A stretch of 8,100 nucleotides of DNA, taken from the NCBI GenBank assembly GCA_019417125.1, contig DXVZ01000008.1:1-8100 (forward strand), written 5' to 3'. Below are positions 1-6,441 of the stretch, in pieces. Numbering within the stretch: the stretch's first letter is position 1; the number at the start of each line of letters is the position of its first letter. Source of the stretch: Phascolarctobacterium sp. GTDB lineage: Bacteria; Bacillota; Negativicutes; Acidaminococcales; Acidaminococcaceae. The position numbers and the translations under genes are program-made. The notes under the pieces were generated by a model, which saw only the letters and a list, made by a program, of their open reading frames with translations, was not told where the DNA came from and made no database searches.

Positions 1-138
1 ATTGCCGATGTTCAGGCCAAAGGCGGACGCATGATTGATAAAGCTCCGCGCGGCGGTGCAGGCGGCATGGACATTGCTTTTGTTCATCCTAAATCCGTAG
101 GCATTCTGCTTGAACTTTGCGCTCCTGCTAAAAAATAA
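1..138 (+). CDS. mce: Methylmalonyl-CoA epimerase, C-terminal part (5' end outside window)
   Basis: The first 45 codons visible are the end of a vicinal-oxygen-chelate (glyoxalase-fold) protein. The enzyme interconverts (R)- and (S)-methylmalonyl-CoA in the cytoplasm, linking methylmalonyl-CoA mutase to the decarboxylase in the succinate-propionate pathway. Seen here: an Arg-Gly-Gly-Ala-Gly-Gly turn (visible residues 17-22), the Phe-Val-His-Pro-Lys segment (27-31) and the Leu-Leu-Glu-Leu strand, whose Glu (visible residue 38) is in the place of the family's last metal ligand. The reading frame is open from base 1 and ends in TAA at 136-138. It lies 48 bases upstream of mmdA with no terminator between them, so they are probably one transcript. 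The family assignment is from the C-terminal motif and the neighbouring gene; the N-terminal half cannot be seen. Confidence 0.88.
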   Translation: MADVQAKGGRMIDKAPRGGAGGMDIAFVHPKSVGILLELCAPAKK

Positions 139-173
139 GGCTTGGTAAAAAGTTCAGGCTGCATAAACTAATT

Positions 174-180
174 GGAGGTG
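174..180 (+). promoter_or_regulatory. Ribosome binding site that sets the mmdA start
   Basis: GGAGGTG lies 6 bases before a TTG at 187. A longer reading from the TTG at 172 would place this Shine-Dalgarno inside the coding sequence and leave no good site upstream, so 187 is the preferred start. Confidence 0.8.
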
Positions 181-186
181 GCAGAG

Positions 187-1713
187 TTGTCTACTCAGGA
201 AAGAATAGAAAAAATGCTGAAACTGTCTGAACATATTATGCAGGCAGGCGGCGAAAAACGTGTTGAAAAACAACATGCAAGCGGCAAACTTACGGCAAGA
301 GAAAGGATTAACCTTTTGCTTGACCAAGGCAGTTTTGTAGAACTGGACCGCTTTGTACGCCATCGCTGCACCAACTTTGGGCAGGATAAAAAAGAACTTC
401 CGGGCGAAGGCGTAACTACCGGTTACGGCACAGTTGACGGCCGTTTGGTTTATGTGTTTGCGCAGGATTTTACCGTAGAAGGCGGTTCGCTTGGCGAAAT
501 GCACGCCAATAAAATCGTAAAAGTACAGCGCCTGGCGCTTAAAATGGGCGCTCCGTGCGTAGGCTTAAACGATTCCGGCGGCGCGCGTATCCAGGAAGCG
601 GTTGACGCGCTGGGCGGCTATGGCAAAATCTTTTTTGAAAATACCAGCGCATCAGGCGTTGTGCCGCAGATTTCGGCAATTATGGGCCCGTCCGCTGGCG
701 GCGCGGTTTACAGCCCGGCGCTGACAGACTTTATTTATATGGTAAAAAACACTTCTAAAATGTTCATTACCGGTCCGGCGGTTGTAAAATCCGTTACCGG
801 CGAAGATGTAACACAGGAAGCGCTCGGCGGAGCGATGACGCATAACCAGACTTCCGGTGTTGCCCACTTTGCAGCTGAAAATGACGAGGACTGCATTAAG
901 CAAATCCGTTATTTGTTAAGCTTTTTGCCTTCTAATAATATGGAAGGCGCTCCGGTTGTGGAAACTGGCGATAATCCGCAGCGTATGGACGAGGCGCTGA
1001 ATACTTTAATGCCGGACGATTCCAATCATCCGTATGATATGAAAGAAGTAATTAAGAGCATTGTCGATAACGGTGAATTTTATGAATCCCAGCAGTATTA
1101 CGCAATGAATATTATTACCTGCTTCGCGCGTATGGACGGACAGACCGTAGGTATTATTGCTAACCAGCCGAAGGTTATGGCAGGTTGTCTTGATATCAAT
1201 GCTTCGGATAAAGCAGCAAGGTTTATCCGTTTCTGTGATGCTTTTAATATTCCGTTACTGAACCTTGTAGATGTTCCTGGCTTCCTTCCCGGTACTAACC
1301 AGGAATACGGCGGCATTATCCGCCACGGTGCAAAGATGCTGTACGCATATTCTGAAGCTACCGTGCCTAAAATTACTTTAATTACCCGTAAAGCTTACGG
1401 CGGTTCTTATATCGCAATGTGCGCTCAGGAGCTTGGCGCTGACCAGGTTATTGCCTGGCCGACTGCGGAAGTAGCGGTTATGGGCCCGGCAGGTGCGGCA
1501 AACATTATCTTCCGCAAAGATCCTGACGTAGCGGCAAAAACTGCCGAATATATTGATAATTTTGCAACGCCGTATCAGGCTGCCAGCCGCGGCATGGTAG
1601 ATATGGTAATTCAGCCAAAAGAATCACGCCCGGTAATTATCAATGCTTTGCATATGCTGGAATCTAAGCGCGAAAGCCGTCCGGCTAAAAAACACGGCAA
1701 TATTCCGCTGTAA
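187..1713 (+). CDS. mmdA: Methylmalonyl-CoA decarboxylase alpha subunit (carboxyltransferase)
   Basis: This 508-residue protein is the carboxyltransferase subunit of the biotin-dependent, Na+-pumping methylmalonyl-CoA decarboxylase. It moves the carboxyl group from (S)-methylmalonyl-CoA to biotin on a separate carrier and releases propionyl-CoA. It has two crotonase-fold halves. The N half shows SGGARIQE (130-137), [11 protein letters not shown] (167-177) and FITGP (193-197). The C half shows [12 protein letters not shown] (362-373), [11 protein letters not shown] (401-411) and MGPAGAANI (432-440). It ends in the KKHGNIPL tail typical of MmdA. From memory it resembles Veillonella MmdA along its whole length, which favours this over propionyl-CoA carboxylase beta, an equally folded relative. 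The start is TTG at 187, chosen from the GGAGGTG six bases upstream. It lies between mce and a small accessory subunit, 18 bases before the latter's ATG. No biotin-carrier domain is fused to it. Confidence 0.95.
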   Translation: MSTQERIEKMLKLSEHIMQAGGEKRVEKQHASGKLTARERINLLLDQGSFVELDRFVRHRCTNFGQDKKELPGEGVTTGYGTVDGRLVYVFAQDFTVEGGSLGEMHANKIVKVQRLALKMGAPCVGLNDSGGARIQEAVDALGGYGKIFFENTSASGVVPQISAIMGPSAGGAVYSPALTDFIYMVKNTSKMFITGPAVVKSVTGEDVTQEALGGAMTHNQTSGVAHFAAENDEDCIKQIRYLLSFLPSNNMEGAPVVETGDNPQRMDEALNTLMPDDSNHPYDMKEVIKSIVDNGEFYESQQYYAMNIITCFARMDGQTVGIIANQPKVMAGCLDINASDKAARFIRFCDAFNIPLLNLVDVPGFLPGTNQEYGGIIRHGAKMLYAYSEATVPKITLITRKAYGGSYIAMCAQELGADQVIAWPTAEVAVMGPAGAANIIFRKDPDVAAKTAEYIDNFATPYQAASRGMVDMVIQPKESRPVIINALHMLESKRESRPAKKHGNIPL

Positions 1714-1731
1714 TGTAAAGGGGTGGAAGTT

Positions 1732-1998
1732 ATGTCATTCTTTGGACTTTTTGGCAGCAAAAAGAAAAAACATACCGAAGAACAGCATGCAGCAGCACCT
1801 GCGGCAGCTCCGGCTCCGCAGGCCGCCCCGCCAGCAGGTGTTCCGCAGGAAGTTATGGCAGCTGTCAGTGCTGCGGTTTATATTGTAATGTATGGCAATG
1901 AAAGTGCTGCGGCAAGGATTGAAATTAAACATCCTTCTTTGCTGTGGGCACAGACCGGCCGTTTAAACATGATGAATAAGAATCAGGCTTGTTTTTAA
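1732..1998 (+). CDS. Small decarboxylase accessory subunit (delta/epsilon type, MmdE-like)
   Basis: An 88-residue protein with three parts: a short Lys-rich N-terminus (MSFFGLFGSKKKK), an Ala/Pro-rich linker (about 19-37), and a conserved tail with EVMAAVSAAVYIVM (40-53) and WAQTGRLNMMN (72-82). The tail matches the C-terminal signature of small delta/epsilon subunits of Na+-pumping biotin decarboxylases (OadG/MmdD/MmdE group), which stabilise the complex. The usual N-terminal membrane helix of OadG/MmdD is absent, so it would be a soluble or peripheral subunit. No biotin-attachment MKM motif is present, so it is not the biotin carrier despite the Ala/Pro linker. ATG 1732 is chosen over GTG 1723 because AAAGGGG (1717-1723) sits 8 bases upstream. 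It starts 18 bases after mmdA and is surely co-transcribed. Its role in the complex is inferred from the tail motif and position. Confidence 0.72.
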   Translation: MSFFGLFGSKKKKHTEEQHAAAPAAAPAPQAAPPAGVPQEVMAAVSAAVYIVMYGNESAAARIEIKHPSLLWAQTGRLNMMNKNQACF

Positions 1999-2034
1999 TT
2001 TGTGATTTTTAAATAAGATATTAAACTGGCCGGT
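1954..2034 (+). repeat. Inverted repeat spanning the end of the small subunit gene
   Basis: ACCGGCCGTTTAA (1954-1966) is the inverted copy, with one extra base, of TTAAACTGGCCGGT (2021-2034). The arms are separated by about 54 AT-rich bases that include the stop codon at 1996-1998. In RNA it would form a long-looped stem at the end of the gene. There is no T-tract after it, so it is not a standard terminator. It may be a transcript-stabilising hairpin or a trace of rearrangement. Confidence 0.5.
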
Positions 2035-2071
2035 GAGGTTAAGTTTATAAAAAATTTTATAAATTACATAT

Positions 2072-2115
2072 ATGTTTGGCTATGACATTTCTTAATCGGC
2101 TCGTTTAATGTCTGG
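2072..2115 (+). pseudogene. Decayed partial copy of the carrier gene's first codons
   Basis: The 22 bases from 2072 match the start of the carrier gene at 2131 at 20 of 22 positions. Both read Met-Phe-Gly-(Tyr/Phe)-Asp-Ile-Ser, but this copy then hits TAA at 2093-2095. Past the stop, weaker similarity continues in frame (SARLMSG against FPAFMSI, with a 3-base indel). No ribosome binding site precedes 2072, so it is unlikely to be translated. The copies are offset by 59 bases. It is best read as a remnant of a tandem duplication or of recombination with a paralogous carrier gene. Confidence 0.6.
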
Positions 2116-2130
2116 AAAGAGGTGAAGTAG

Positions 2131-3486
2131 ATGTTTGGCTTTGATATTTCTTTTCCGGCATTTATGTCGATTTTAGCGCTAATTTTCTTAATTGCAGTAA
2201 GCTGCGTTAATGAAAAGATTAATGTAGGCTTTCTTGGTATTGGTTTAGGTCTTTTGGTTGGCGGTCTTTTTGCAGATATTCCCGGCAATAAAGCTTTTGG
2301 AATGTTTGCGACCAGCACTTTTATGCTTTTGGCAAGTGTAACGTTTATGTTTGGTATGGCACAAACCAACGGTACACTCCAAAAACTAACCGACCATTCA
2401 CTGCGTTTGTGCGGCGGCAACGTAGCACTTGTACCGATAATGATTTTCGTTCTTTCCAATATTTTGGCTACAATCGGCCCGGGTAATATCGCAGCCTGCG
2501 CTTTGATGGCTCCTCTTACTATGGCAATTGCCAATAAGATAAAAATGCCGATGTTTTTAATGACATTGATTCTTGTAGGCTCTACAAACGGTGCAGCGTT
2601 ATCGCCGCTTGCTCCTACTGGTATTATCGGTAATACGATTATTGCACAGAATGCTGAAGCACTTGGTATACCTGTGGATTATCTGCCGACTTTAGGCTGG
2701 AAAATTCATTTAAACTCTGAAATTGCACAGGGTTTTGTTACTATAATGGGCTTTCTGCTGATGGGTGGCTTAAAATGGCTGCGCGAATCGCGCGATGCCA
2801 ATCTTGATATCAATACTATTGCACCGAAACCAGAACCTTTTACAAAACATCAGTGGCTGACAATCGCAGCTATGATCGCTTTGGTTATTTTGGTTGTTGT
2901 TCCCGGTTTACCCGGTATTAAGGGTACTTTACCGAAATGGATTGCTAATATCACCACTGATGTTGGCACAGTTGCATTTATACTTTCTATTATTTTAATG
3001 ATTACTGGTGCCGGCGACAGCCGCCAGGCTATAAAAGTAATGCCTTGGGGCGTTATTATGATGGTTTGCGGCGTTATGATTTTGATTGAAGTTATGGATG
3101 CTACCGGCGGTTTAAACTTCCTCGTCCAGGTTATGACAGAAGTTTCTGGACCTGTTACAATTACATTCTGGGTAACGCTTGTAGCGGCAATTATCTCGGC
3201 TTATTCAAGTTCGTCCGGTGTTGTAATGCCGACATTCCTTTCGATGGCTCCTGGCCTTGTACAGTTAACAGGCTGCGATCCTATCGCACTGTGCTCTTCT
3301 ATCAACGTAGGCGCACATCTTGTAGATACTTCCCCGCTGAGCGGTATGGGCGCTATGTGCCTTGCAGCGGCGGCAGAATATGAAGATGCAAGCAAATTGT
3401 TCCGTAAACTCCTTATTTGGGGCTTCTCAATGTCGATAGTATCGGCAATCATTTGCTTCGTATTCTTCGGTGTTTTGGGATTGTAA
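2131..3486 (+). CDS. MatC-like C4-dicarboxylate carrier (ion transporter superfamily)
   Basis: A 451-residue integral membrane protein with about a dozen hydrophobic segments and one hydrophilic break near 215-240. It resembles the malonate/dicarboxylate carrier MatC and the wider SLC13/ArsB-type ion transporter superfamily. The two re-entrant-loop regions are visible: GSTNGAALSPLAPTG (150-164) in the first half, and ISAYSSSSGVVMPTF (355-369) followed by LVDTSPLSGMGA (397-408) in the second. Length fits MatC. The start has AAAGAGGTG (2116-2124) six bases before ATG. It follows the decarboxylase genes by 132 bases. In that setting the likely substrate is succinate or a related C4-dicarboxylate feeding the succinate-to-propionate route, probably with Na+ or H+ coupling, but substrate and coupling ion are inference. 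An alternative is malonate or methylmalonate transport. A truncated copy of its start lies just upstream. Confidence 0.82.
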   Translation: MFGFDISFPAFMSILALIFLIAVSCVNEKINVGFLGIGLGLLVGGLFADIPGNKAFGMFATSTFMLLASVTFMFGMAQTNGTLQKLTDHSLRLCGGNVALVPIMIFVLSNILATIGPGNIAACALMAPLTMAIANKIKMPMFLMTLILVGSTNGAALSPLAPTGIIGNTIIAQNAEALGIPVDYLPTLGWKIHLNSEIAQGFVTIMGFLLMGGLKWLRESRDANLDINTIAPKPEPFTKHQWLTIAAMIALVILVVVPGLPGIKGTLPKWIANITTDVGTVAFILSIILMITGAGDSRQAIKVMPWGVIMMVCGVMILIEVMDATGGLNFLVQVMTEVSGPVTITFWVTLVAAIISAYSSSSGVVMPTFLSMAPGLVQLTGCDPIALCSSINVGAHLVDTSPLSGMGAMCLAAAAEYEDASKLFRKLLIWGFSMSIVSAIICFVFFGVLGL

Positions 3487-3564
3487 TATTTTAGTCTTTA
3501 AGCTTAGTTATTCAACGAGTTTCTCCTTAAAATTAGTATATAGTGGTTTTATTTTAATCTTTCC

Positions 3565-3727
3565 GCGGTGTAATTAAAGGGAAGTGAAATATCCATACTT
3601 CGGTTCTTCAATTCTCAATTCTTGAAGAGCAGGCAAATCTTACGAAGAACAATCTCACTGTTTAATTTAATTTATGAGGGATTGGATGCGAGGATGTCCC
3701 GATTAAGTTTTAATTAAGCAACACCGC
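3565..3727 (+). ncRNA. Candidate structured RNA, possibly 6S-like
   Basis: The region holds no convincing ORF but shows nested long-range pairing. GCGGTGT (3565-3571) pairs with ACACCGC (3721-3727), AATTAA (3572-3577) with TTAATT (3710-3715), GGGA (3579-3582) with TCCC (3697-3700), and TATCC (3590-3594) with GGATG (3692-3696). Inside, GTTCTTCAA (3603-3611) can pair with TTGAAGAGC (3622-3630), or its first seven bases with GAAGAAC (3644-3650), so two apical folds compete. Ends that close on each other, a length near 165 nt, and a terminator ten bases later fit a free small RNA such as 6S. I could not verify the 6S central bubble. A riboswitch is less likely because the next gene starts more than 300 bases beyond the terminator. 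Confidence 0.42.
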
Positions 3728-3737
3728 AGAAATATTT

Positions 3738-3777
3738 TCTCCTGCTGTAGTAGAGGAATGCAGCAGGAGATTTTTTT
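3738..3777 (+). terminator. Intrinsic terminator after the candidate RNA
   Basis: A perfect 10-bp stem, TCTCCTGCTG (3738-3747) with CAGCAGGAGA (3761-3770), encloses a 13-base loop and is followed directly by seven T residues (3771-3777). It ends the candidate RNA and also any transcript reading through from the carrier gene, which has no obvious terminator of its own. Confidence 0.9.
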
Positions 3778-3968
3778 ACAAATAAATTTTAAATAGTTTG
3801 TTGATGGGGGTTAGATAGAGATGTTCAACTGTTAAATTTTTTTGTTGTTATCTACAAAAATAAACTATTATACAGAGCTGTTTTTGTTCTTTTGTAAAAA
3901 AATAGAGCATGTACTAAAATAAAAATACAAAAATATTTAAAGTGTAAACTTTGTTATACAAAATTTTC
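3778..3968. other. AT-rich intergenic stretch with short repeats
   Basis: About 190 bases with no gene on either strand. It is strongly AT-rich and contains repeated short words such as TACAAAA (3853, 3927 and 3957 areas). The word AAACTTTGTTAT (3946-3957) recurs nearly intact as GAACTTTTGTTAT (3982-3994), overlapping the promoter spacer. It may be an upstream activating or regulator-binding region of the peptidase operon, but nothing identifies a regulator. Confidence 0.35.
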
Positions 3969-3997
3969 TTGACAGTTTTGTGAACTTTTGTTATTTT
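3969..3997 (+). promoter_or_regulatory. Sigma-70-type promoter of the peptidase/Gate operon
   Basis: TTGACA (3969-3974) is separated by 17 bases from TATTTT (3992-3997), which is preceded by TGT, an extended -10 element. Transcription would begin near 4004, leaving a leader of roughly 95 bases before the first peptidase. Confidence 0.75.
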
Positions 3998-4000
3998 TAT

Positions 4001-4028
4001 TAGTGTAGTAAAGCGATGAATTACACTA
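4001..4028 (+). promoter_or_regulatory. Inverted repeat at the likely transcription start (possible operator)
   Basis: TAGTGTA (4001-4007) is an exact inverted copy of TACACTA (4022-4028) across 14 bases. It covers the expected start of transcription, a usual place for a repressor site. Alternatively AGCGAT (4012-4017) could pair with ATTGCT (4028-4033) in RNA, which would compete with it. Short repeats of this kind can occur by chance in AT-rich DNA. Confidence 0.3.
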
Positions 4029-4036
4029 TTGCTCTA

Positions 4037-4072
4037 AAAGTGGTATTTGCCGCAGTTGGTAAATGCCACTTT
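4037..4072 (+). terminator. 15-bp leader hairpin (attenuator or mRNA-stabilising stem)
   Basis: AAAGTGGTATTTGCC (4037-4051) pairs over all 15 positions, two of them G-U, with GGTAAATGCCACTTT (4058-4072) around a six-base loop. It is followed by TTTATTATTTA, a broken T-tract. The hairpin lies between the promoter and the ribosome binding site of the first peptidase, so it could act as a weak terminator/attenuator or protect the 5' end of the mRNA. The DNA shows the stem; its role is inference. Confidence 0.55.
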
Positions 4073-4099
4073 ATTATTTAAACGTAGGAGGGAAATAAA

Positions 4100-5257
4100 A
4101 TGGGCATGAAAGAAAATGCGTTTGCGTATATTGACGCGCACCGCAACGAGATGCTGAAAATGTGGGAAGAACTGGTTAACATAGACAGCGGCTCTGATTA
4201 TAAGCCCGGTGTTGACAAAGTTGTCGCTAAGGTAGCAGGAATTTTGGAGGGAATGGGCGGTAAAACACGCATTGTGGAACATGAAAATGCGGGCAACGCC
4301 GTTGTCAGTGAATTTGGCGACTGCCAGGCAAAGCCGTTTATTGTGCTTACCGGCCACCTGGATACTGTTTTCAGCGACCCTGATACTACGAAAACCCGTC
4401 CGTTTACGATTAAAGACGGCAGGGCTTACGGACCGGGCGCGCTGGATATGAAAGGCGGCGTAACGCTTGCTATCCACGGTTTGCAGGCGCTTTTGGCAGA
4501 AGGTTTTGATAAATACGCATTTAAAGTAGTTCTTGCCGGCGATGAAGAAACCGGGCATAAAAACAGCACCCTTGCGCAAACGATGATGGATGAGTTTAAA
4601 GGCGCAGTGGCTGCGTTTGATTTTGAAACAGGTTTTATGAACGATAACGTGGTTGTAGAGCGCAAGGGCTTTTACCGCTTTACCATGGAAACCTTTGGGC
4701 GCAGCGTACACGCCGGCAATGAGCCGGAAAACGGGCGCAACGCGATTGTAGAGCTGGCGCGCAAAGCGGTGGACATCGACGCGCTGACCGATTGGGAAAC
4801 CGGAACGACCATAAATATCGGTACTATCGAGGGCGGCACTGTTGCTAACGCTGTTCCGGCATACGCTAAGATGGTAGTGGACGTGCGCTACCTTGACCCG
4901 GCTGATTTTGAAAAGAAGAAAGCCGCGTTTCAGGAAGTTGCCGATAAAGTGTACATTAAAGATGTAACTACCAAGATGACGCCGATGGCTGGCCTTGAGC
5001 CGATGGTGCGCCTTGACGGCAGCATGAAGCTGTTTGACGTTTATAAATCAGTTTACGAGGAAGAAGGCTTTGGCAAGCCTGAACCGATTATGGTTGGCGG
5101 CGGCAGCGACGCTACCTACACCACTAAAATGGGCGTGCCTACCGTCTGCGCTGTAGGCGTAAAGGGCGGCTTAAACCATACGGTTGACGAGTTTGCCGAT
5201 GTGGAATCGCTGTTTATGCGTGCCAAAGTATTTATCGGCACGGTTTTAAAATTATAA
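4100..5257 (+). CDS. M20-family metallopeptidase, copy 1 (glutamate carboxypeptidase-like)
   Basis: A 385-residue cytoplasmic zinc peptidase; there is no signal peptide. The M20 binuclear-metal residues are all visible: His86 and Asp88 in GHLDTV, bridging Asp116 in GALDMKGG, catalytic Glu149 and ligand Glu150 in GDEETGH, Glu176 in DFETG, and His360 in NHT. The lid/dimerisation domain falls at about 190-300, with GRSVHAG at 200-206. Layout and motifs are closest to carboxypeptidase G2-type enzymes, which remove C-terminal glutamate or cleave similar amide bonds, but the substrate cannot be read from sequence. The start has AGGAGGG (4086-4092) seven bases before ATG. It opens a four-gene operon and lies 15 bases before the YjiH-like gene. 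It aligns without gaps to the fourth gene at about 69% identity (265 of 385, counted by hand). Deacetylase or aminoacylase activity remains possible. Confidence 0.9.
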   Translation: MGMKENAFAYIDAHRNEMLKMWEELVNIDSGSDYKPGVDKVVAKVAGILEGMGGKTRIVEHENAGNAVVSEFGDCQAKPFIVLTGHLDTVFSDPDTTKTRPFTIKDGRAYGPGALDMKGGVTLAIHGLQALLAEGFDKYAFKVVLAGDEETGHKNSTLAQTMMDEFKGAVAAFDFETGFMNDNVVVERKGFYRFTMETFGRSVHAGNEPENGRNAIVELARKAVDIDALTDWETGTTINIGTIEGGTVANAVPAYAKMVVDVRYLDPADFEKKKAAFQEVADKVYIKDVTTKMTPMAGLEPMVRLDGSMKLFDVYKSVYEEEGFGKPEPIMVGGGSDATYTTKMGVPTVCAVGVKGGLNHTVDEFADVESLFMRAKVFIGTVLKL

Positions 5258-5272
5258 TCAGGGGGGATTACT

Positions 5273-5938
5273 GTGGCAGAAGAAAAACAAGTTACCGCTG
5301 TTGATGAAAAGGATTACGAGCATCATCTGACCTGGCGCGGATGGCTGTCTTTCATTATTATTGCGTTTTCATTTTCGGGTGTTTTAAAGGATATGGGCCC
5401 GCTGAGCGCGTTTGACTTTACCGTTCTGGTTGGTAAATTCGGTAAAATTGCCGACAGCTTTACTTTTATCGGCAAAGGCGGCATTGGCGCCAGCGAAGGT
5501 TTTATGTTTGCGCTTACTTTGTTCCCGACGGTTATTTTGGCTTTGGGCTGTGTGCGTGCCGTTGAATCTCAGGGCGGTTTGCTTGCCGCAGAACGTATCA
5601 TCCGCCCGCTGCTGCGTCCGTTGATGGGTTTGCCTGGTTATGTAGGCCTTGCTTTAATCAGCAGCTTTACCACAACAGACGTTGGCGCCGTACTGACGCG
5701 CGACCTTGTTGAAGAAGGCAAAATTACCGATGATGAACGCACAATTTTTGTTGCTTATCAGTATGCTGCCTCCGGCACTTTGGCCAATACCATTAACTGC
5801 GGCGCACCGCTGATGCCGATTTCGCTTTTATCTTTCGGCGTAATTTTTGTAGTTGAGCTGGTTGTAAAAGTTATCGGCGCGAACATTGTAAGGTTCTATC
5901 TGATGTTCAGACGTAAAAAAGCTGGAGGTGCTGCATAA
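5273..5938 (+). CDS. yjiH: YjiH-like Gate-domain membrane protein
   Basis: A 221-residue inner-membrane protein of the nucleoside-recognition/Gate family (YjiH, SpmA relatives). Hydrophobic segments are seen at about 24-37, 77-93, 122-139 and 184-206. The segment PLLRPLMGLPGYVGLALISS (112-131), a short cytoplasm-like stretch rich in charge (143-157), and a polar NTINCGAPL (172-180) match the Gate-domain pattern. The start is GTG 5273 with AGGGGGG (5260-5266) six bases before it. Its stop overlaps the next gene's ATG by one base, implying translational coupling and a fixed ratio, as for two halves of one transporter. In E. coli, yjiH and yjiG neighbour iadA, an isoaspartyl dipeptidase, so a link between this pair and dipeptide hydrolysis is known context. 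Transport of a peptide or its product is inference. The symbol indicates homology only. Confidence 0.75.
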   Translation: MAEEKQVTAVDEKDYEHHLTWRGWLSFIIIAFSFSGVLKDMGPLSAFDFTVLVGKFGKIADSFTFIGKGGIGASEGFMFALTLFPTVILALGCVRAVESQGGLLAAERIIRPLLRPLMGLPGYVGLALISSFTTTDVGAVLTRDLVEEGKITDDERTIFVAYQYAASGTLANTINCGAPLMPISLLSFGVIFVVELVVKVIGANIVRFYLMFRRKKAGGAA

Positions 5939-6426
5939 TGGCTGAGGCTGCTGCTAAAAAGAAAACTCTGTTGGAAGAGTTTATGGCCGGTTGTAAAAAA
6001 GGCTTTTACATCGGCGTAGAAAATATTATGCCGGCAATGGTTCTGGCATACGCTTTGATTTTGTTTTTGAATATTACCGGGCTGATGGATATTATCGCTT
6101 CGGCCGTTGCTCCGGTTATGGCATTGTTTGGCCTTCCCGGTGCGGCGATTGTTGCTTTGATTTCCGCTTTCTTTGCTAAAGCGGCCGGCGCTGCTACGGC
6201 GGCTTCTTTATACGCCGAAGGCATTATCACTGCGGCGCAGGCGACGATACTGTTCCCGGCGACGATTACCATGGGCACGCTGGTTGGGCACTTTGCGCGC
6301 TGCGTACTGACGAGCGGCGCTAACCCGAAGCACCACGCACTGCTTTTGGCAATTCCTGTTATCGACGCTTTGCTGTCGATGGTAATTGTAAGGGTTATCC
6401 TTAATTTTATGGGCATTTCCTGCTAA
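5938..6426 (+). CDS. yjiG: YjiG-like Gate-domain membrane protein
   Basis: A 162-residue inner-membrane protein with about four hydrophobic segments (31-48, 66-84, 103-118, 134-157). Its PVMALFGLPGAAIVALISA stretch (59-77) closely matches what I recall of E. coli YjiG, and its length is near that protein's. It also echoes the PLMGLPGYVGLALISS of its partner, as expected if the pair are diverged halves of a duplicated Gate domain. ATG 5938 shares one base with the partner's TAA; GGAGGTG (5924-5930) lies seven bases upstream inside the preceding gene. The next peptidase starts 15 bases after its stop. It is very probably one half of a two-subunit membrane complex. SpmB of spore formers is a more distant alternative name. 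Substrate unknown. Confidence 0.78.
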   Translation: MAEAAAKKKTLLEEFMAGCKKGFYIGVENIMPAMVLAYALILFLNITGLMDIIASAVAPVMALFGLPGAAIVALISAFFAKAAGAATAASLYAEGIITAAQATILFPATITMGTLVGHFARCVLTSGANPKHHALLLAIPVIDALLSMVIVRVILNFMGISC

Positions 6427-6427
6427 T

Positions 6428-6433
6428 AGGAGG
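6428..6433 (+). promoter_or_regulatory. Ribosome binding site that sets a TTG start
   Basis: AGGAGG sits 8 bases before TTG 6442. No ATG or GTG is suitably placed, and a TTG start at this point gives exactly the same protein length as the paralogous gene at 4100, which confirms the choice. Confidence 0.85.
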
Positions 6434-6441
6434 AGAAATAA

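Noticed and set aside
172..186. Start of mmdA at TTG 172
   Set aside because: It would place the strong GGAGGTG site inside the gene; TTG 187 is correctly spaced from it.
1723..1731. Start of the small subunit at GTG 1723
   Set aside because: The GTG overlaps the Shine-Dalgarno itself, while ATG 1732 is 8 bases after AAAGGGG.
1643..1888. A small overlapping frame across the mmdA end and the small subunit
   Set aside because: It is out of frame with two well-supported genes, has no ribosome binding site and has no recognisable domain.
2072..2095. A regulatory leader peptide (MFGYDIS)
   Set aside because: No ribosome binding site precedes it and its similarity to the carrier's own start is better explained by partial duplication.
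3487..3564. A terminator directly after the carrier gene
   Set aside because: No stem with a following T-tract was found; the first real terminator is at 3738-3777.
3778..4099. CRISPR array or insertion sequence in the AT-rich gap
   Set aside because: Short words repeat but without regular spacing or length, and there are no transposase remnants or terminal inverted repeats.
4034..4711. A 225-codon open frame on the minus strand opposite the first peptidase
   Set aside because: It is antisense to a gene with all M20 catalytic motifs, has no family features, and a similar open frame lies opposite the paralogue only because the coding strands are related.
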